A DNA stretch of 64,000 bases from assembly GCF_000340215.1 (NCBI RefSeq), contig NW_006921554.1, positions 124,001 to 188,000 of the forward strand, written 5' to 3'. Source of the stretch: Pseudocercospora fijiensis CIRAD86. Lineage: Eukaryota > Ascomycota > Dothideomycetes > Mycosphaerellales > Mycosphaerellaceae. The notes under the pieces were generated by a model. The model worked only from the letters and a program-made list of their open reading frames with translations. It searched no databases and was not told where the DNA came from. The position numbers and the translations under genes were made by a program. Every line of letters starts with the position of its first letter. The first letter of the stretch is position 1. Of this stretch, positions 1 through 10,369 are shown in pieces.

Positions 1-550
1 GATAACGATTAAGGCTAGATTTATAGTCTTCGTATCCTAGTAGTAGGATTTCGTTATAGGATACTACCGTCTAGTCCTTATCTTTATAGAGTCTAAGAAG
101 AAGGTTATTCGGGGAGATACGAATATTAAGTATTAACCCGGATATCTTCGAAAAGGCTAGCTAGGCCTATCTTTAGAAACCCGAGTAAACCGAGTAGTTT
201 AATTAATAGATCTATAAGATATAGTTCCCTTTTTACTTACGTTTAAGGGAGTATAAACTACGGAAGTACTCGATACGATAGGGTAGTAAGGATAGAACGG
301 ATATATTCTATAAATTTTTTATAAAGGGGATATTATAGTATAATACGAGTTTGTATCTAATAGGTTAACTAGTAATTATCTATAAATTCTATACTTTAAT
401 CTTAAAATACCTAAAACTAGAGGATAGGAATTTATCGCCTACTAACTATCTCTATTCTAAACGATATCGAGAATCTTAAAGGGAGGTAAGGGTTAAGATA
501 GATTCGGCGTTCGAGAAAGAGGTACGTCTTCTAAATATACCGGCCGTAGC
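1..550 (+). pseudogene. hAT transposase, N-terminal part (copy C)
   Basis: This is the reverse complement of about 7590-8130 and continues at 10489 after the insertion of copy A. It is the start of the transposase gene of the older, inverted hAT copy C. No single frame is open: the coding frame is cut by TAA/TAG at former Gln/Trp codons. The last 8 bases (543-550, GCCGTAGC) are the target site duplicated by copy A. The region encodes the poorly conserved N-terminal part, so identity rests on the alignment with copy A and on the transposase motifs after 10489. The gene start lies off or near the left edge of the window. Confidence 0.75.
543..550. repeat. 8-bp target site duplication, left
   Basis: GCCGTAGC directly before the left end of copy A is repeated exactly at 10489-10496 directly after its right end. 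An 8-bp duplication is the hallmark of hAT transposition. Confidence 0.95.
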
Positions 551-650
551 TAGACCCCGCAGTAGTTCGGGTTGGTTTAGTTTGGTTTACTAAGCCGAAA
601 CTCTAGTTTGGTTTGGGTTGGTTTACTAAGCAACTATATAAGTAGCTGGT
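551..650 (+). repeat. Left terminal inverted repeat and subterminal repeats of copy A
   Basis: The first 19-20 bases match the inverted right end at 10470-10488. They are followed by several GGTTTGGTTT-like subterminal repeats. The same end recurs at 31771 (copy B), 45649 (MITE) and, inverted, at 16052 (copy C) and 46020 (MITE). Confidence 0.92.
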
Positions 651-982
651 TCGAACTATATAATTTATCGGTTTTTAAGAAGTGTACGAATGTATACGTA
701 GCTTTAAGCAAGCCCTTTATAAGACTTAGCAGTGTAGCCGGCAGCGTAGCCGGCATTTTTAGTCCTTAGTACTTATAGAATTTTCGAATCCTACTTAGGC
801 TACGTAGTTGTATAAAGGTACTTATATAACCTCAAATCTATAGACAATCAGCTAAGGGCACTAACTAATTAAAAGTATATACACATATATATAAGGCATT
901 ATAGTTTAGTTCGGAAACTGTACTCCTTAGGTATGAATTTCATCCTTTCGTTTACGGTTCAATTCCCTAACTGCTTAGTAGA

Positions 983-1522
983 ATGTCTTTATCTAGATCT
1001 AGGCAGAACTTATCGATTTCCCTAGAAGTCCTCCTCCTTAAGAAGTTTATACACTTTCCTACCGAACTATTCGACAATATTAAGTACTAGGATAGCTCCT
1101 CCCTCGGTATCGGTATAGTATATAAAAGAGCTATAAGGCAGCTCTATAGAACGTTCTACTAGTTACTCGCTATACTAAGGCCGAATGCTAGTTCGTTCCT
1201 TAGAACTCTTAGTTATTTAGGAGATATAAAGGGTAGGGCAGGTAGTAACTTCGTATTGTATAAGGAGGTAGAGGCTGCTATAGAAGAGGCCTTTAACCTG
1301 TAGAAGATAGTAAAAGATATAGAGGCAGCTACAGGTCTAGGTACCTAGTTGAATTTTTAGTAGGTAGAGTATAAGGATATTTAGAGGGAGTATTAGGTAG
1401 AGTTGCGAAGGCAGGTATATAATATACTCTAGAAAACAGGGATAGTGCCTATAACTATAACTATTAGGCTCTTCAACCTTCCTTATTTTTCCCTGTTTTC
1501 TTTTTATAAAAATCTAAACTAA
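983..1522 (+). pseudogene. Small unknown cargo protein of the hAT element (copy A)
   Basis: I do not recognise this gene. From ATG at 983 one frame runs about 180 codons to TAA at 1520-1522, broken only by TAG codons that fit former Gln/Trp codons, for example after FDNIKY at about residue 36. The start reads MSLSRSRQNLSISLEVLLLK. The protein looks mostly helical, with no signal peptide or membrane segment. It is transcribed away from H3-A, which lies 340 bp downstream on the other strand. A collinear copy stands at 38611-39147 in copy B, where ATG has become ATA, so the gene belongs to the element. Copy C lacks this segment. A DNA-binding or regulatory role would be a guess. Confidence 0.65.
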
Positions 1523-1567
1523 TACAAATCAACCGGAATGTCTATCTTCTTTTAGTTCTTTAAAAAA

Positions 1568-1622
1568 CCTAGTAGCGTAGCTAGTAGCGTAGCCGGCAGC
1601 GTAGCCGGCAGCGTAGCCGGCC
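1568..1622. repeat. GCCGGC minisatellite in the g1/H3-A spacer
   Basis: Four tandem units of about 12 bases, (A)GCGTAGCCGGC, the first degenerate. The same motif occurs in introns of the hAT and cargo genes and in other spacers of all copies (for example 733-756, 5130-5155 and 39190-39232). Confidence 0.85.
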
Positions 1623-1861
1623 TTTTTACTCCTTAGTACTAACGGGATTTTGGGAGACTTCTATTCCGTACGGCCAATAAAGTATACTGTACTATATATA
1701 TATGCTTAGAGAGTATTTAGAGCGCGGTATATAGCGCCGTATAATAGCGGCTTATTTCGTATATAGAAAAGCTTGCAGATAACACTACGAACATCCTTTC
1801 TACTAGAATATCCATCCTACCTAGTACCGTCTCGAATATAGACATTCTAGCCTTTTAGAAT

Positions 1862-2546
1862 CTAATCGAGTGCTTTGAAATCCTTGTCTATAATCGTTAT
1901 ACGCTTCGCGTAGATAGCTATAAGGTTGACCGCTAAAATAGTATTAGTATAGTCCGAAAAGAGGTAGAAGAGAAATATACATTCGAAGATACGAACTAGG
2001 TAGGCTTCTATAGCCTCTTAAAGGGCGCCTATCGCGGAGGCTTAGAAGCGAAGGTCCGTTCTATAATCCTAGGCAATTTCGCGAACAAGTCGTTAGAAAG
2101 GAGTTTTGCGGATTAGGAGCTAAGAACTCTTCTAATACTGCCGAATCTTACGGAGGGCTACGGCTAAAGAAGGATTAGTAAAAAGACAGTAAGAATGCCG
2201 GCTACGCTACCGGCTACGCTACCGGCTACGCTACCGGCTATAAATAGGACTTACTTCCTAGGCGCTATCGACGCTTCGTACGATTGCTACTAGCAGCAGA
2301 AGCGCTAGTTGTCGTCTTGCGTAGAGCCTTGCCTACCGTTGTCTTACGCGGAGCCTTGCCCGCCGTTGTCTTACGCGGAGCCTTGCTCGCGACGCCCTTT
2401 CTAGCACCGGAGCTAGCGGCAGTAGTAGTAGCTATCTTGCGTTAATATACTGTGCTCGTTCTACTATTTCCGATCTTATTACGACCCGTAGAAGCAGTAG
2501 GTCCCTTCTTACGAGGCGTCGTAACTTAGTTAAGTAGACTCGCTAT
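1862..2546 (-). pseudogene. Histone H3-like gene, H3-A (copy A)
   Basis: Three exons on the minus strand: 2255-2546, 2163-1981 and 1932-1862. The introns are 2164-2254 (GT...ACTAATCC...TTTAG, holding the GCCGGC minisatellite) and 1933-1980 (48 bp). Joined, they give 182 in-frame codons starting at ATA, probably a mutated ATG. The long N-tail of about 95 residues is Lys/Arg-rich and has three 9-residue repeats of the GKAPRKTTx type, recalling the H3 tail. Then comes a full histone fold: LGTVALRKIR, LLIRKTPF, RLVREIA, the alpha-2 helix, and NLIAIYAKRITI. Interrupting stops sit at Gln positions of H3, as before KSS and before RLVREIA. The frame remains readable past TAG at 1862, so the true end may be further left. 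An H3 variant for element or host chromatin is the likely product. Confidence 0.9.
2188..2242. repeat. GCCGGC minisatellite inside H3-A intron 1
   Basis: Four head-to-tail units of GCCGGCTACGCTA type fill the middle of the 91-bp intron. In copy C the matching intron (15276-15378) is 103 bp and carries a changed unit number, so the tract varies in length while the splice signals stay. Confidence 0.88.
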
Positions 2547-2758
2547 TATAAAAGTCGTCGAATTAAGGAAAAAAGTGCGTTGCGAAGGTATACGAAGGCG
2601 CGCGCGGAGCGAGGGTATTACGGAGGTAGTAGATATAGAGCGTAGAGGTATAGGTATCGATACGAAGGTTGAATATAGCGGTAGTATCGCGGTATCGCTA
2701 GGCAACAGAGTAAGCTTCGCGTAAGCCTATATTATAGTGACGTTAGAGCAAGGAAAGA

Positions 2759-2815
2759 AGGCAGGCACGGCTAAAAAAGGCAGGCACGGCTAAAAAAGGC
2801 AGGTACGGCAGACTT
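2759..2815. repeat. 19-bp tandem repeat, three units
   Basis: GGCAGGCACGGCTAAAAAA is repeated three times with one or two changes. A shorter form occurs in copy B at about 40230-40285. Confidence 0.85.
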
Positions 2816-3103
2816 TGAAATATAGCCGGTATATGTAGCCGGTATAGTAATAGGCGAAAGCCTCCTTTTAATGAATAGCCGGCGTGATAATAGTATCCTA
2901 CTATAGTATAGATATTCTTTAGTAATGCCTTTACTAGCTATAGTAATCTTATAAGTAACCTAGGCCTATTGCTAGTAAATATAAGAAATATCAGGTAGGC
3001 TATACTAAACAAGCTAGTTATTTAGCAGGAAAAGGCCTACTACCGTCTCTATATGCCGGCTACGATAGCCGGCTACGAGTGCCGGCTATCGCTCTAAATT
3101 CAA

Positions 3104-3806
3104 CTCCGCCCTATCTCGGAGGCTAAGGTACCGAGCGGAAACCCTATAGCTTATATTTACTCGGTTATCGCGGAGCGCTTATAGGTAAGGTATTAGAAAA
3201 GAGTATAAAAAGTACGAGAAGAGTATCCTAGGATATAGGTCGTAAGTGAATAAGAGTAGTACGCCTAGTTATTTATATAGTACGTTACTCTATACGACTA
3301 AGAGCCTATATTATCTCGTGCTTCGCTTGTAAGACCTCGACTCTACTAATATACTATTATTCTCCTGCTCGGTCGCTGTCTTAAATCTTCTTCGAGTTGC
3401 CGGACTTAGTGCGTATCTATAGCTATGCAATAGCGCTACGTATTATAGAGAATTAACTCCGCCGTATCTCGAAGGCTAAGGTACCGAGCGGAAATCCTAT
3501 AGCTTATATTCACTCGGTTATCGCGGAGCGATTACAGGTAAGGTATTAGAAAAGAGTATAAAAAGTACGATAAGAGCATCCTAGGATATAGGTCGTAAGT
3601 AAATAAGAGTAGCACGCCTAGTTATTTATATAGTACGTTACTCTATACGACTAAGAGCCTATATTATCTTGTGCTTCGCTTGTAAGACCTCGACTCTACT
3701 AGTATACTATCGATCTCCTCCTCGGTCGCTAATACGCTGTCTTAATTCTTCTTTAAGTTGCCGGACTTAGTGCGTATCTATAGCTATGCAATAGCGCTAC
3801 GCATTA
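3104..3806. repeat. Tandem duplication of about 350 bp
   Basis: 3104-3450 and 3451-3806 are two near-identical head-to-tail units, each starting with AACTCCGCC and ending near CGCTACG(C/T)ATTATAGAGAATT. A single related unit is found in copies B (40550), C (14170) and D (61330). Confidence 0.85.
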
Positions 3807-4204
3807 TAGAGAATTTCTCGTTAAAGTTTCTCTCTCGTAGGCTTGCTATCTGCCTCGTAGTATAGAGGATCAAAGTGCTAATACTAAAGAATCTCCTTAT
3901 AGTTAGGATGCTAGGGCTCCTTAGGACCTTTGTATTTTAGGTCTGAATAGAGACGTATTATAAACGTTCTATCGCCCTTTCGCTTACTACCCGCTAGGTC
4001 GCGATATACGAAGAAACTAATCTAAATGTAGCTCGTCTCTATAAGAGCCGGGTAAATATAGAGCGCTAGGTTTCTACTTCGTACCTTAGATTTAGGGACG
4101 GCGCGGAGATAAAATTAGAAATATAGCCGGCACCTATAGCCGGCAAAAGGATGCGAAAATAGGCCTCCTCCTAGGTTAATCTAACGACTAAATACAATTT
4201 CCAA

Positions 4205-4989
4205 CTAATCCGCTATAAACCGACGCCGAATTTTAGCTAGAAGCTGTATATCTTTATTTTAAAGAGTAACCCGCTTCGTATAGATAGTAAGGAGGTTTGA
4301 AAGCTTAAGCTCGGTTACGAGAAATGCCTCCGTAGCTTCCTAAAGAGTACTAATCGCCTTAGCCGTAAATCGTATACTAGACCGAAAATCTAATATAATT
4401 TCTCGGACGAGTCGCTAGAAGGGAGTCTTAGGGATTAAAAGCTCGGTCCCTCTTTTGTTTTAGAAAAGCCGGATCTAGCGAAGGGCAATAGTACCTAGTT
4501 TGAAGCGCCGCTTCTTTGTCGTCGAGTCCTGCCTTGTTCCCTTTCTTTTAATAGAAAGATAACTTTTCTTCGCGATAGTCTTCGTCCGCCTACTCTTTTT
4601 AGCCTTCTCCTGTCTATCTATAGCCTTCTTGTTTTTCGGTACTGTTTTCCGAGGAACCCCCTTCCTTCGTATATACTACGGAGAGCCTTACTCTTCCGAT
4701 ATCTCGTTCTCGCTACGGTCTCCCTATACTTAGCTTGCTTTACCCTTGCCCTTTAGCCTCTAAAGATATTTATCTACGCGTTTAGGCGACGAGGGCATAT
4801 CGGTAGGACCTAGAAAATTAATAAGCATATAATCGTAGGGAGATATTAATACTTCTTGCCTTCTAGAACAAATAGTCTTCTATTAAACCGCCTTATTAGG
4901 TTATCGTTAGATTCGAATAAAGGATAGTAGCTTAAGGAAGGGGAGGCAGCCGGCTTAGGAAGGCCCGAAGAGCCGAATCCTTAAGGCAT
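4205..4989 (-). pseudogene. Centromeric-H3-like gene, H3-B (copy A)
   Basis: Exon 1 is 4989-4860, starting at ATG. A likely 50-bp intron is 4859-4810 (GCAAGA, probably once GTAAGA, to TTTTCTAG). Exon 2 is 4809-4205. Together they are 245 in-frame codons. About 130 residues precede the fold, ending in a Lys/Arg-rich stretch (KKSRRTKTIAKKSYLSIKRK). The histone fold follows: RFKLGTIALR, GTELLIPKTPF, RLVREIILDF, IRFTAKAISTL, EATEAFLV, LSNLLTIYTKRVTL and DIQLLAKIRRRF. The long N-tail and divergent loop are more like CENP-A than canonical H3, but assignment to CENP-A is inference. The frame can be read on past TAG at 4205, as in copies C and D. Confidence 0.87.
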
Positions 4990-6505
4990 GTTTATCTTTA
5001 AGAATGTAGGGAAAGGGAAGAAGGAGAGAAAGAGCGAATAGAGAATTAGAAATAGTCCGTAGGTAAGCGGGGTCGGTTACTATAGCAACTAGTCTATTTA
5101 GGTCCTAGGAATTCGAAACACATTTCGGATATATACCGGCTATATACGCCGGCTATATTACCTTATACGTAAACGCTTCGTCTCCTTAAAGCTACTCTAA
5201 GCCTATATACGTTTTCGCTTCTCGACCCGGTATCGCCTTCTGCCTCCGCCCTCCTCCTCTTCGTTATCGCTAATTAGGGTTTCGCTTAGACTAAATTTCG
5301 CATTCTCTTCGCGCTCCTAGGTTTCTTCGATCTTAAGGTTTTCTAATTCCTCGATCAACTCCTTTAGTATAATCTTTAGTAACCTGCCTTAGCGATTCTA
5401 GTAGAGGAGATAGTATCGGAATACTATAATAGATTCGAAGGTAGTAGGCGAGTATATTCGATTAAAGCGGCCCTAGTAACGAGCGATACTAAAAGACCTC
5501 TTATAGCCTATGCCTACGCTCGGGATAGCGAGGACGTCCCGAGCGACCGACGCTATCGTTAGAAACTTAGGCTCTAACCGCTGCTATATAGCGAGAATAT
5601 CGTCTCCGAATTCGTCTAGAAGACCGGTAAGATCTAGAGATTATTAGCCCTCTTTCCGAGCCTACGGGTTTATACTTACTCGCGCGCCGATAGAGATCGA
5701 ACTCTTCCTTATTCACTTTAGTAGTTGCTTCCTCTTCTGCCTCTACTTCCTACGTACGAAATAGGTATAATGTCGGAGCCTTCTAAACCTTCTTTTTCTT
5801 TATAGGAGCTGCATTTAGACTAGTTTCTTTCCGACGCTCGTAGAACATCTTTTCTAGAATAGTCTAGTAATGCTTCGGCTATACCTCGTCCGCCTTCTAT
5901 TCCGGCCTCTACTAGTATATATCCTTTTCTACCGGGTTAAGCAAGCACGCAACGCTATAGATATCCCCGAACGAGTTAAAGGTAGTACTATAATATTTAT
6001 ACAACTTAGTATAGGAGGTGTCTATAGCTTTCGTTATAGCTACTTTCTAGGGAACGCTCTTCTTAGCTAGCTTAGCTACGGTTTCCTCGAGCTCGTTAAA
6101 GAGCTAGTTATAGTACGTAAAGACAAGGTAGATCGTCGGTCCTCGGGTTCTTCTAATAGTAGTAGTAACCTTCGCGTAATGCTTACTAATATCGACGAGA
6201 TACTCTACTTAGCGCTATTCGGCGGCGGTAAGGCCGAGCTACTTAATACCCTCGGAACTCTAATAGATCTCGAGAGCGGTACGTAAAGTATATCCCCTCG
6301 TAACTATATAGAAAGTCGAATCGAACCGGGTCTTAACGTCTTAGGTAAAACGGAGTAGGCGCTAAGGAGGCCGCTTTTACTATCGCTTATTCTATGCGAT
6401 ATTCTAGGCATCGGTTTTAGGGCGCTCGATTAGGTTCTTTTAAATAGCCTCGAATCGGTTATATCTCTATAAGCTCGAGTTCGTATATATTGCTAGACGA
6501 CGAAG

Positions 6506-6574
6506 CTAGAGAAAAAGAGTTAGAACTATACTAGGTTGCCGGCTATAGGTACCGGCTACGGACAAAAGTTATAC
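6506..6574 (-). other. Transposase intron 2 with GCCGG motifs
   Basis: In the minus direction it starts GTATAAC after AAG, holds GTAGCCGGT and ATAGCCGGC, then GTTCTAACTC as branch site, and ends TTCTCTAG. Reading the exons across it restores a continuous frame. The same place in copy C is about 11492-11560. Confidence 0.75.
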
Positions 6575-7508
6575 CTTATATAAAACGAGAGCGAGGCTCT
6601 TTGCCTTATCCCGTCTTATTGCTATAATAAGTTTCTCGACTTTCGACTTTGCTTTATCCTTATCTAGGATCTTCTATTAGTCGTCGTTTAATAGTGCAAT
6701 TTTAAGCGTCTTAAAGAGGGCTCGGATCGCGATTTAAACTATATAAGCGAGGTAGGGAAACTTCTATAGGGATACAACTAGTAACGACGTCGGCTCCGAT
6801 TTAATAGGGCTAGGGCTATTAATAGGCTCCTCTTTATCGTTATTATCGTACGTATTGTCGTGCGTATCCGGAATCGTAGCGAGCTTAATATTCGGAAGAT
6901 TAAGCTAGATTGTAGACCTTATAATCTCCTCTATATACTCGACCCTATCGATATAATTAGTAATTTCAAAGACATATACGAGTGAATTATATATACAACG
7001 CCTTATGTAATGTTCGATTATTACTAGCGTTATCCGTAGTAATCGAGATTAGTTTCGTTGTTACGCTAACCCTATCTATTACCGTATAGACAAGCTTCGC
7101 TATATCCTTACTAGTATAGGAACCTAGAATTTTAGGGAATCCGATTATAAGTTCCTAGAGTTTCTAATCCGAATTAATAAAGTATAGTATAATCGAGAGG
7201 AAGGAGGCTCTTATAGTCCGGCTTAACTAGCTATCGATAGTAATAGCTACTCGGCGAGTATTACGGAGGATCTCCCGAATGTCGTCTAACGTAGCCTCTT
7301 TGTTCTTTTCGAATATAATACGCTAGGTTGTCGCGCCGAGAAATAGGGGAGGGTAGTTTGTAAGATATAGGTATGTCTTCTATATAGACTCCCTTTCGTA
7401 GAAGTCTTCCGGAAGACCGTTTGTAGCTAGCATTTCGTTTGCTAGTTGCTTAAAGTCTTCGGGGGAGAAATCGGTAGCCTTTAATCCTAGAGCTTCCTTA
7501 AGCGTAGC

Positions 7509-7608
7509 CTATAATAATTAGCTAGATCTCTACGGTTGATTTAGGTAGCCGGAATCTGTAGCCGGTAGCTATAGCCGGTAGCTGTAGCTAGCATTTTAGA
7601 AGATATAC
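7509..7608 (-). other. Transposase intron 1 with GCCGG motifs
   Basis: In the minus direction it starts GTATATCTT after GAAAGAG and ends CTAATTATTATAG before GCTACGCTTAAGG. It contains three GCCGG units. In copy C this intron is the place where copy A inserted (543-550 / 10489). Confidence 0.75.
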
Positions 7609-8388
7609 CTCTTTCTAGAACGCTGTATCTATATTAACTCTCCTCTCTCCTTAAGATTCCCGACACCGTTTAGAATAGAGATAGTTCGTAGGCGATAAGT
7701 TCCTATCCCCTAGTTTCGGGTATTTCAAGATTAAACCGTAGAAGTTGTAGACAATTACTAGTTAACCTTTAAGTCGAGAAGTCGTATAACGGTATAATGC
7801 CCCCTCTATAAAGAACTTCTAGAATGTGTCCGTTCGCTCCTTACTCCCCTATCGCATCGAGTACTTCCGGAGTTTACACTCCTTCGAACGTAAGTATAAA
7901 GGGAACTATATCTTATAGACCTATTAATTGAACTGCTCTATATACTCGGGTTTCTAAAGATACGCCTAGCTAGCCTTTTCGAAGATTTCTAGGTTAATAC
8001 TCGATGTTCTTATATCTCCGAACAACCTTCTGCTTAGACTCCGTAAAGGTAAGGACTAGGTAGTAGTACCCTATAATGAATTCCTACTACTAGGATTCGG
8101 AGAGGATAAATCTAGCCCTAATCGTCGTCTAGGACTCGATAGGCTCGAAGGTAAGTATACGACCTCCTCTCGACGTTGTCGCAATCTCGCTCGTATACTA
8201 GACTGTTTCGACTGTCGTCTCGTTATTACCCTTCCTAGTATAGCGCCTAGTGTATATACAATGTCGGTCGGTATGTTTTAAGGTTTCGTACGGTAAGGTA
8301 AGGACTTAGGAGTAGTAGATATATACTAGTAGCTATAGAGAAACACCCTTTCTTTTATAGCATCGTATCGTTAGGAATAGCTAGGCAG

Positions 8389-8517
8389 TAAATAGCTAGC
8401 TACCTTTTTTTTTTGTTTCCTAGCTACCTAACTACTAGATTTTTTTTCCTAGCTACCCTAGCTAGCCTAACTACTAGAATTTCTTTCCTAGCTACCCTAA
8501 CTACCTGAATTTTGCCT
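8389..8517. repeat. CTAGCTACC tandem repeat with T-runs
   Basis: About three imperfect 40-bp units of the form TTTCCTAGCTACCCTAACTAC(C/T), with T-runs of 8-10 between some. It separates the transposase start from the end of the downstream gene and may include their terminator or promoter region. Confidence 0.75.
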
Positions 8518-8539
8518 TCTATACGGCGGCTCTCTCCTA

Positions 8540-9918
8540 CTAACGGAACCGAGCTACTATACCTAACGAATCTAAGCTCGTTTTTAGTCTTAATCTATCC
8601 TCTTTCGGTATAAGACACTCGATAAGCAAATGCTTAGGCCGAGTCTAACTACGAAACCTAAGACTAACTAATAGCTCTATTAACCAATCCTAATCCTCGA
8701 ACTCCTTCCGCTTCTTAGTAAAGACCTTAAAGAGCGCTCGAGCTTCTTCGGGTGCCTACGGAGTAGTCGAGATAAAGCCGTATCGCTAAAATAGGTAATC
8801 CTTCGGAGGCTTATATAGAGATTTAGAGAATTCTAACGCTAACCTATCCTACTAGTAGCTTAGATTCCGGATACAAGCCCTCTCTGCCTTAGTAAAGATT
8901 TTATATAGTAGTAGCACTCTGCCTTCGAGAAACGCTTTCTATTTAACTGTTAGTATCTGCCGGCTACGAACGCCGGCTATATATACCGAGTATAGAATAA
9001 TTACCTGTACCCCTTCCTCCTATAGTAACACTTCTGCCGTCCCTAGATACCTAGCCCCGATCGCATTAATCGTAAGCTACTTTGCCTTTATAGACGCAAA
9101 GGCTTCGCTTTAATACTAATAAAGAAACTTCTACTCTATATCGAGGATATAAAGACGACTAGTCTCGATTCCAATCCTTGCTAGCTTTTCGTAGTAGCTT
9201 TAACTATGATTTTCTAGATTAATAGGACTTATGCCTTAGCCCTTTACTAGTATCTCGTCTCTTTAACTGTGCTCGATCTACTCCTAGCGCTTATCGTCTA
9301 TAGCGTTAGGCCCTAAGACTGTACCTATTACTAGATCGACGTATAGTATCTCCTCGCTTTTTTTAGTTCCTTTATTCGTAGCATTAAGCTCTGTCGCGGT
9401 ATCCTAAACTCTAGTATTGTTGTTCTCGGCTATCTAAACATCTCCGTTACTATCGGTCGTATCGATAGAGGTAGCGACTATAGGTCTAAATGCTATTAGT
9501 TAACGTATTAAAGAAAAATATGCCGGCTATAGCTGCCGGCTACGGCTGCCGGCTACAGCTGCTAGCTACGGCCGCTAGCTAGATTGACTTACGCTGCTAG
9601 AACTTTACGCTCGAAAACTGGCCGTAATTCTTTCCTCCTCTTAGCCTTCTCTTAGGTTGTCTTCTTATTCTAACCTTCACTTTTTTCTATAGGCGCTAGC
9701 TATCGATAGAATGCCTTATTCCGCGCCTTTCTTCTCTTATCCTTAGCTCTTTTATCCTTATCTATCTTGTCCTTTCTCTCGCGGTCTCGTACGGAATTCT
9801 TCTTCGTAGAGTACTCCTCTTTAGTCTTGCGCTTTTTAGTTAGACGCTTAGGTAAAACAAACTCGCGGTCTTTAGTTCTATCTTCTGTTTAGCGCGCGGC
9901 GCGCTTCTCTCTTACTAT
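8540..9918 (-). pseudogene. Unknown basic protein, cargo of the hAT element
   Basis: I do not recognise this family. Three exons are supported: 9918-9593, 9485-9005 and 8938-8540. The introns are 9486-9592 (GTAAGT...TTAACTAATAG...TTTAG) and 8939-9004 (GTAATT...ACTAACAG...ATAG). The joined frame is exactly 402 codons. The start is ATA, probably from ATG (MVREKRAARQ). Residues 15-80 are very rich in Lys and Arg (KRLTKKRKTKEEYSTKK), suggesting nuclear location or nucleic-acid binding. The middle includes LARIGIETSRLYILDIE and LTINAIGARYLGTAEVLL. The C-terminal part reads APEEARALFKVFTKKRKEF and HLLIECLIPKEDRLRLKTSL. Both introns carry GCCGGC units. Stops are only TAA/TAG at likely Gln/Trp codons. 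It is the first gene from the right end of the element. Confidence 0.7.
9486..9592 (-). other. Intron with GCCGGC units in the unknown cargo gene
   Basis: In the minus direction: donor GTAAGTC, four GCCGGC or decayed units, branch site TTAACTAATAG, acceptor CATTTAG. Phase is kept across it. Confidence 0.75.
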
Positions 9919-10029
9919 TGTAAGGGAAAGGGGCGGGGGCGTAGCGTATAGTAGTTGTTGGCGGTATAGGTGTAAAGGAAGAAGTTAAAAGTGTAAGAAT
10001 ATCGCGAAGCCCTAATTGTTGCCGCCTAC

Positions 10030-10352
10030 GTAACGTTATATAGGTAAGCTTTCGCAACTACGGCAACTACGCCCCGGCAATAGCAACTACGCCCTAGCAA
10101 CGGCAACTACGCCCTAGCAACGGCAACTACGCCCTAGCAACGGTAATAAAGCGTAGTAAATACAACCTAGTAACTATTATAGCCGGCAATCGTAGCCGGC
10201 AGTCGAATAAGAGTGTCCTTATAGCAAAACTACGCCCTAGTAACGGTAACTACGCCCTAGCAACGGCAAAAGAGCGTAGTAAATGTAACAGAGTTACTAT
10301 TATAGCCGGCAATCGTAGCCGGCAGTCGAATAAGAGTGTCCTTATAGTAAAA
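10030..10352. repeat. Tandem repeats near the right end of copy A
   Basis: A 20-bp unit (CGGCAACTACGCCCTAGCAA) is repeated about five times at 10058-10150. A block of about 120 bp, including two GCCGGC motifs and TCGAATAAGAGTGTCCTTATAG, is duplicated in tandem (10176-10230 and 10298-10352). Such subterminal repeats are often transposase binding sites in hAT and CACTA elements; that role is inferred. Confidence 0.8.
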
Positions 10353-10369
10353 CTAATACAGTCTCTAGT

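Larger units (their letters stand above)
2547..4140. other. Spacer of copy A between the two H3 genes
   Basis: No gene could be read here with confidence. The stretch holds a 19-bp tandem repeat (2759-2815), GCCGGC motifs at 2822-2882, 3055-3090 and 4130-4146, and a 350-bp tandem duplication (3104-3806). Related but rearranged sequence lies between the H3 genes in copies C (13930-15000) and D (60915-62200). Copy B has lost most of it. Confidence 0.6.
5170..8270 (-). pseudogene. hAT transposase (copy A)
   Basis: The gene runs right to left over about 3.1 kb. A catalytic-core stretch (AITIDS, in the reading with Trp next) precedes the motif ITTDNASNN at 7021-7047, which is typical of fungal hAT transposases. 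Near the left end lies the dimerisation region, with a DVLAIPSVDIG motif and SFSIAR. A charged C-terminus rich in Glu then Arg/Lys ends near 5176. Two introns are supported by frame and splice signals: 7509-7608 (100 bp) and 6506-6574 (69 bp). Both carry GCCGG motifs. The start is uncertain (about 8240-8270) and no zinc finger was resolved there. Stops are TAG/TAA at former Gln/Trp codons. It lies between H3-B and the unknown gene, all on one strand. It is the likely mover of all copies and of the MITE at 45649. Confidence 0.9.

Noticed and set aside
1568..1622. GCCGGC tandem units as a CRISPR-like array
   Set aside because: Units are head to tail without unique spacers, lie in spacers and introns of a fungal transposon, and no cas genes are present.
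5870..6070. 66-codon plus open frame
   Set aside because: Antisense of the hAT transposase, which shows family motifs on the minus strand.
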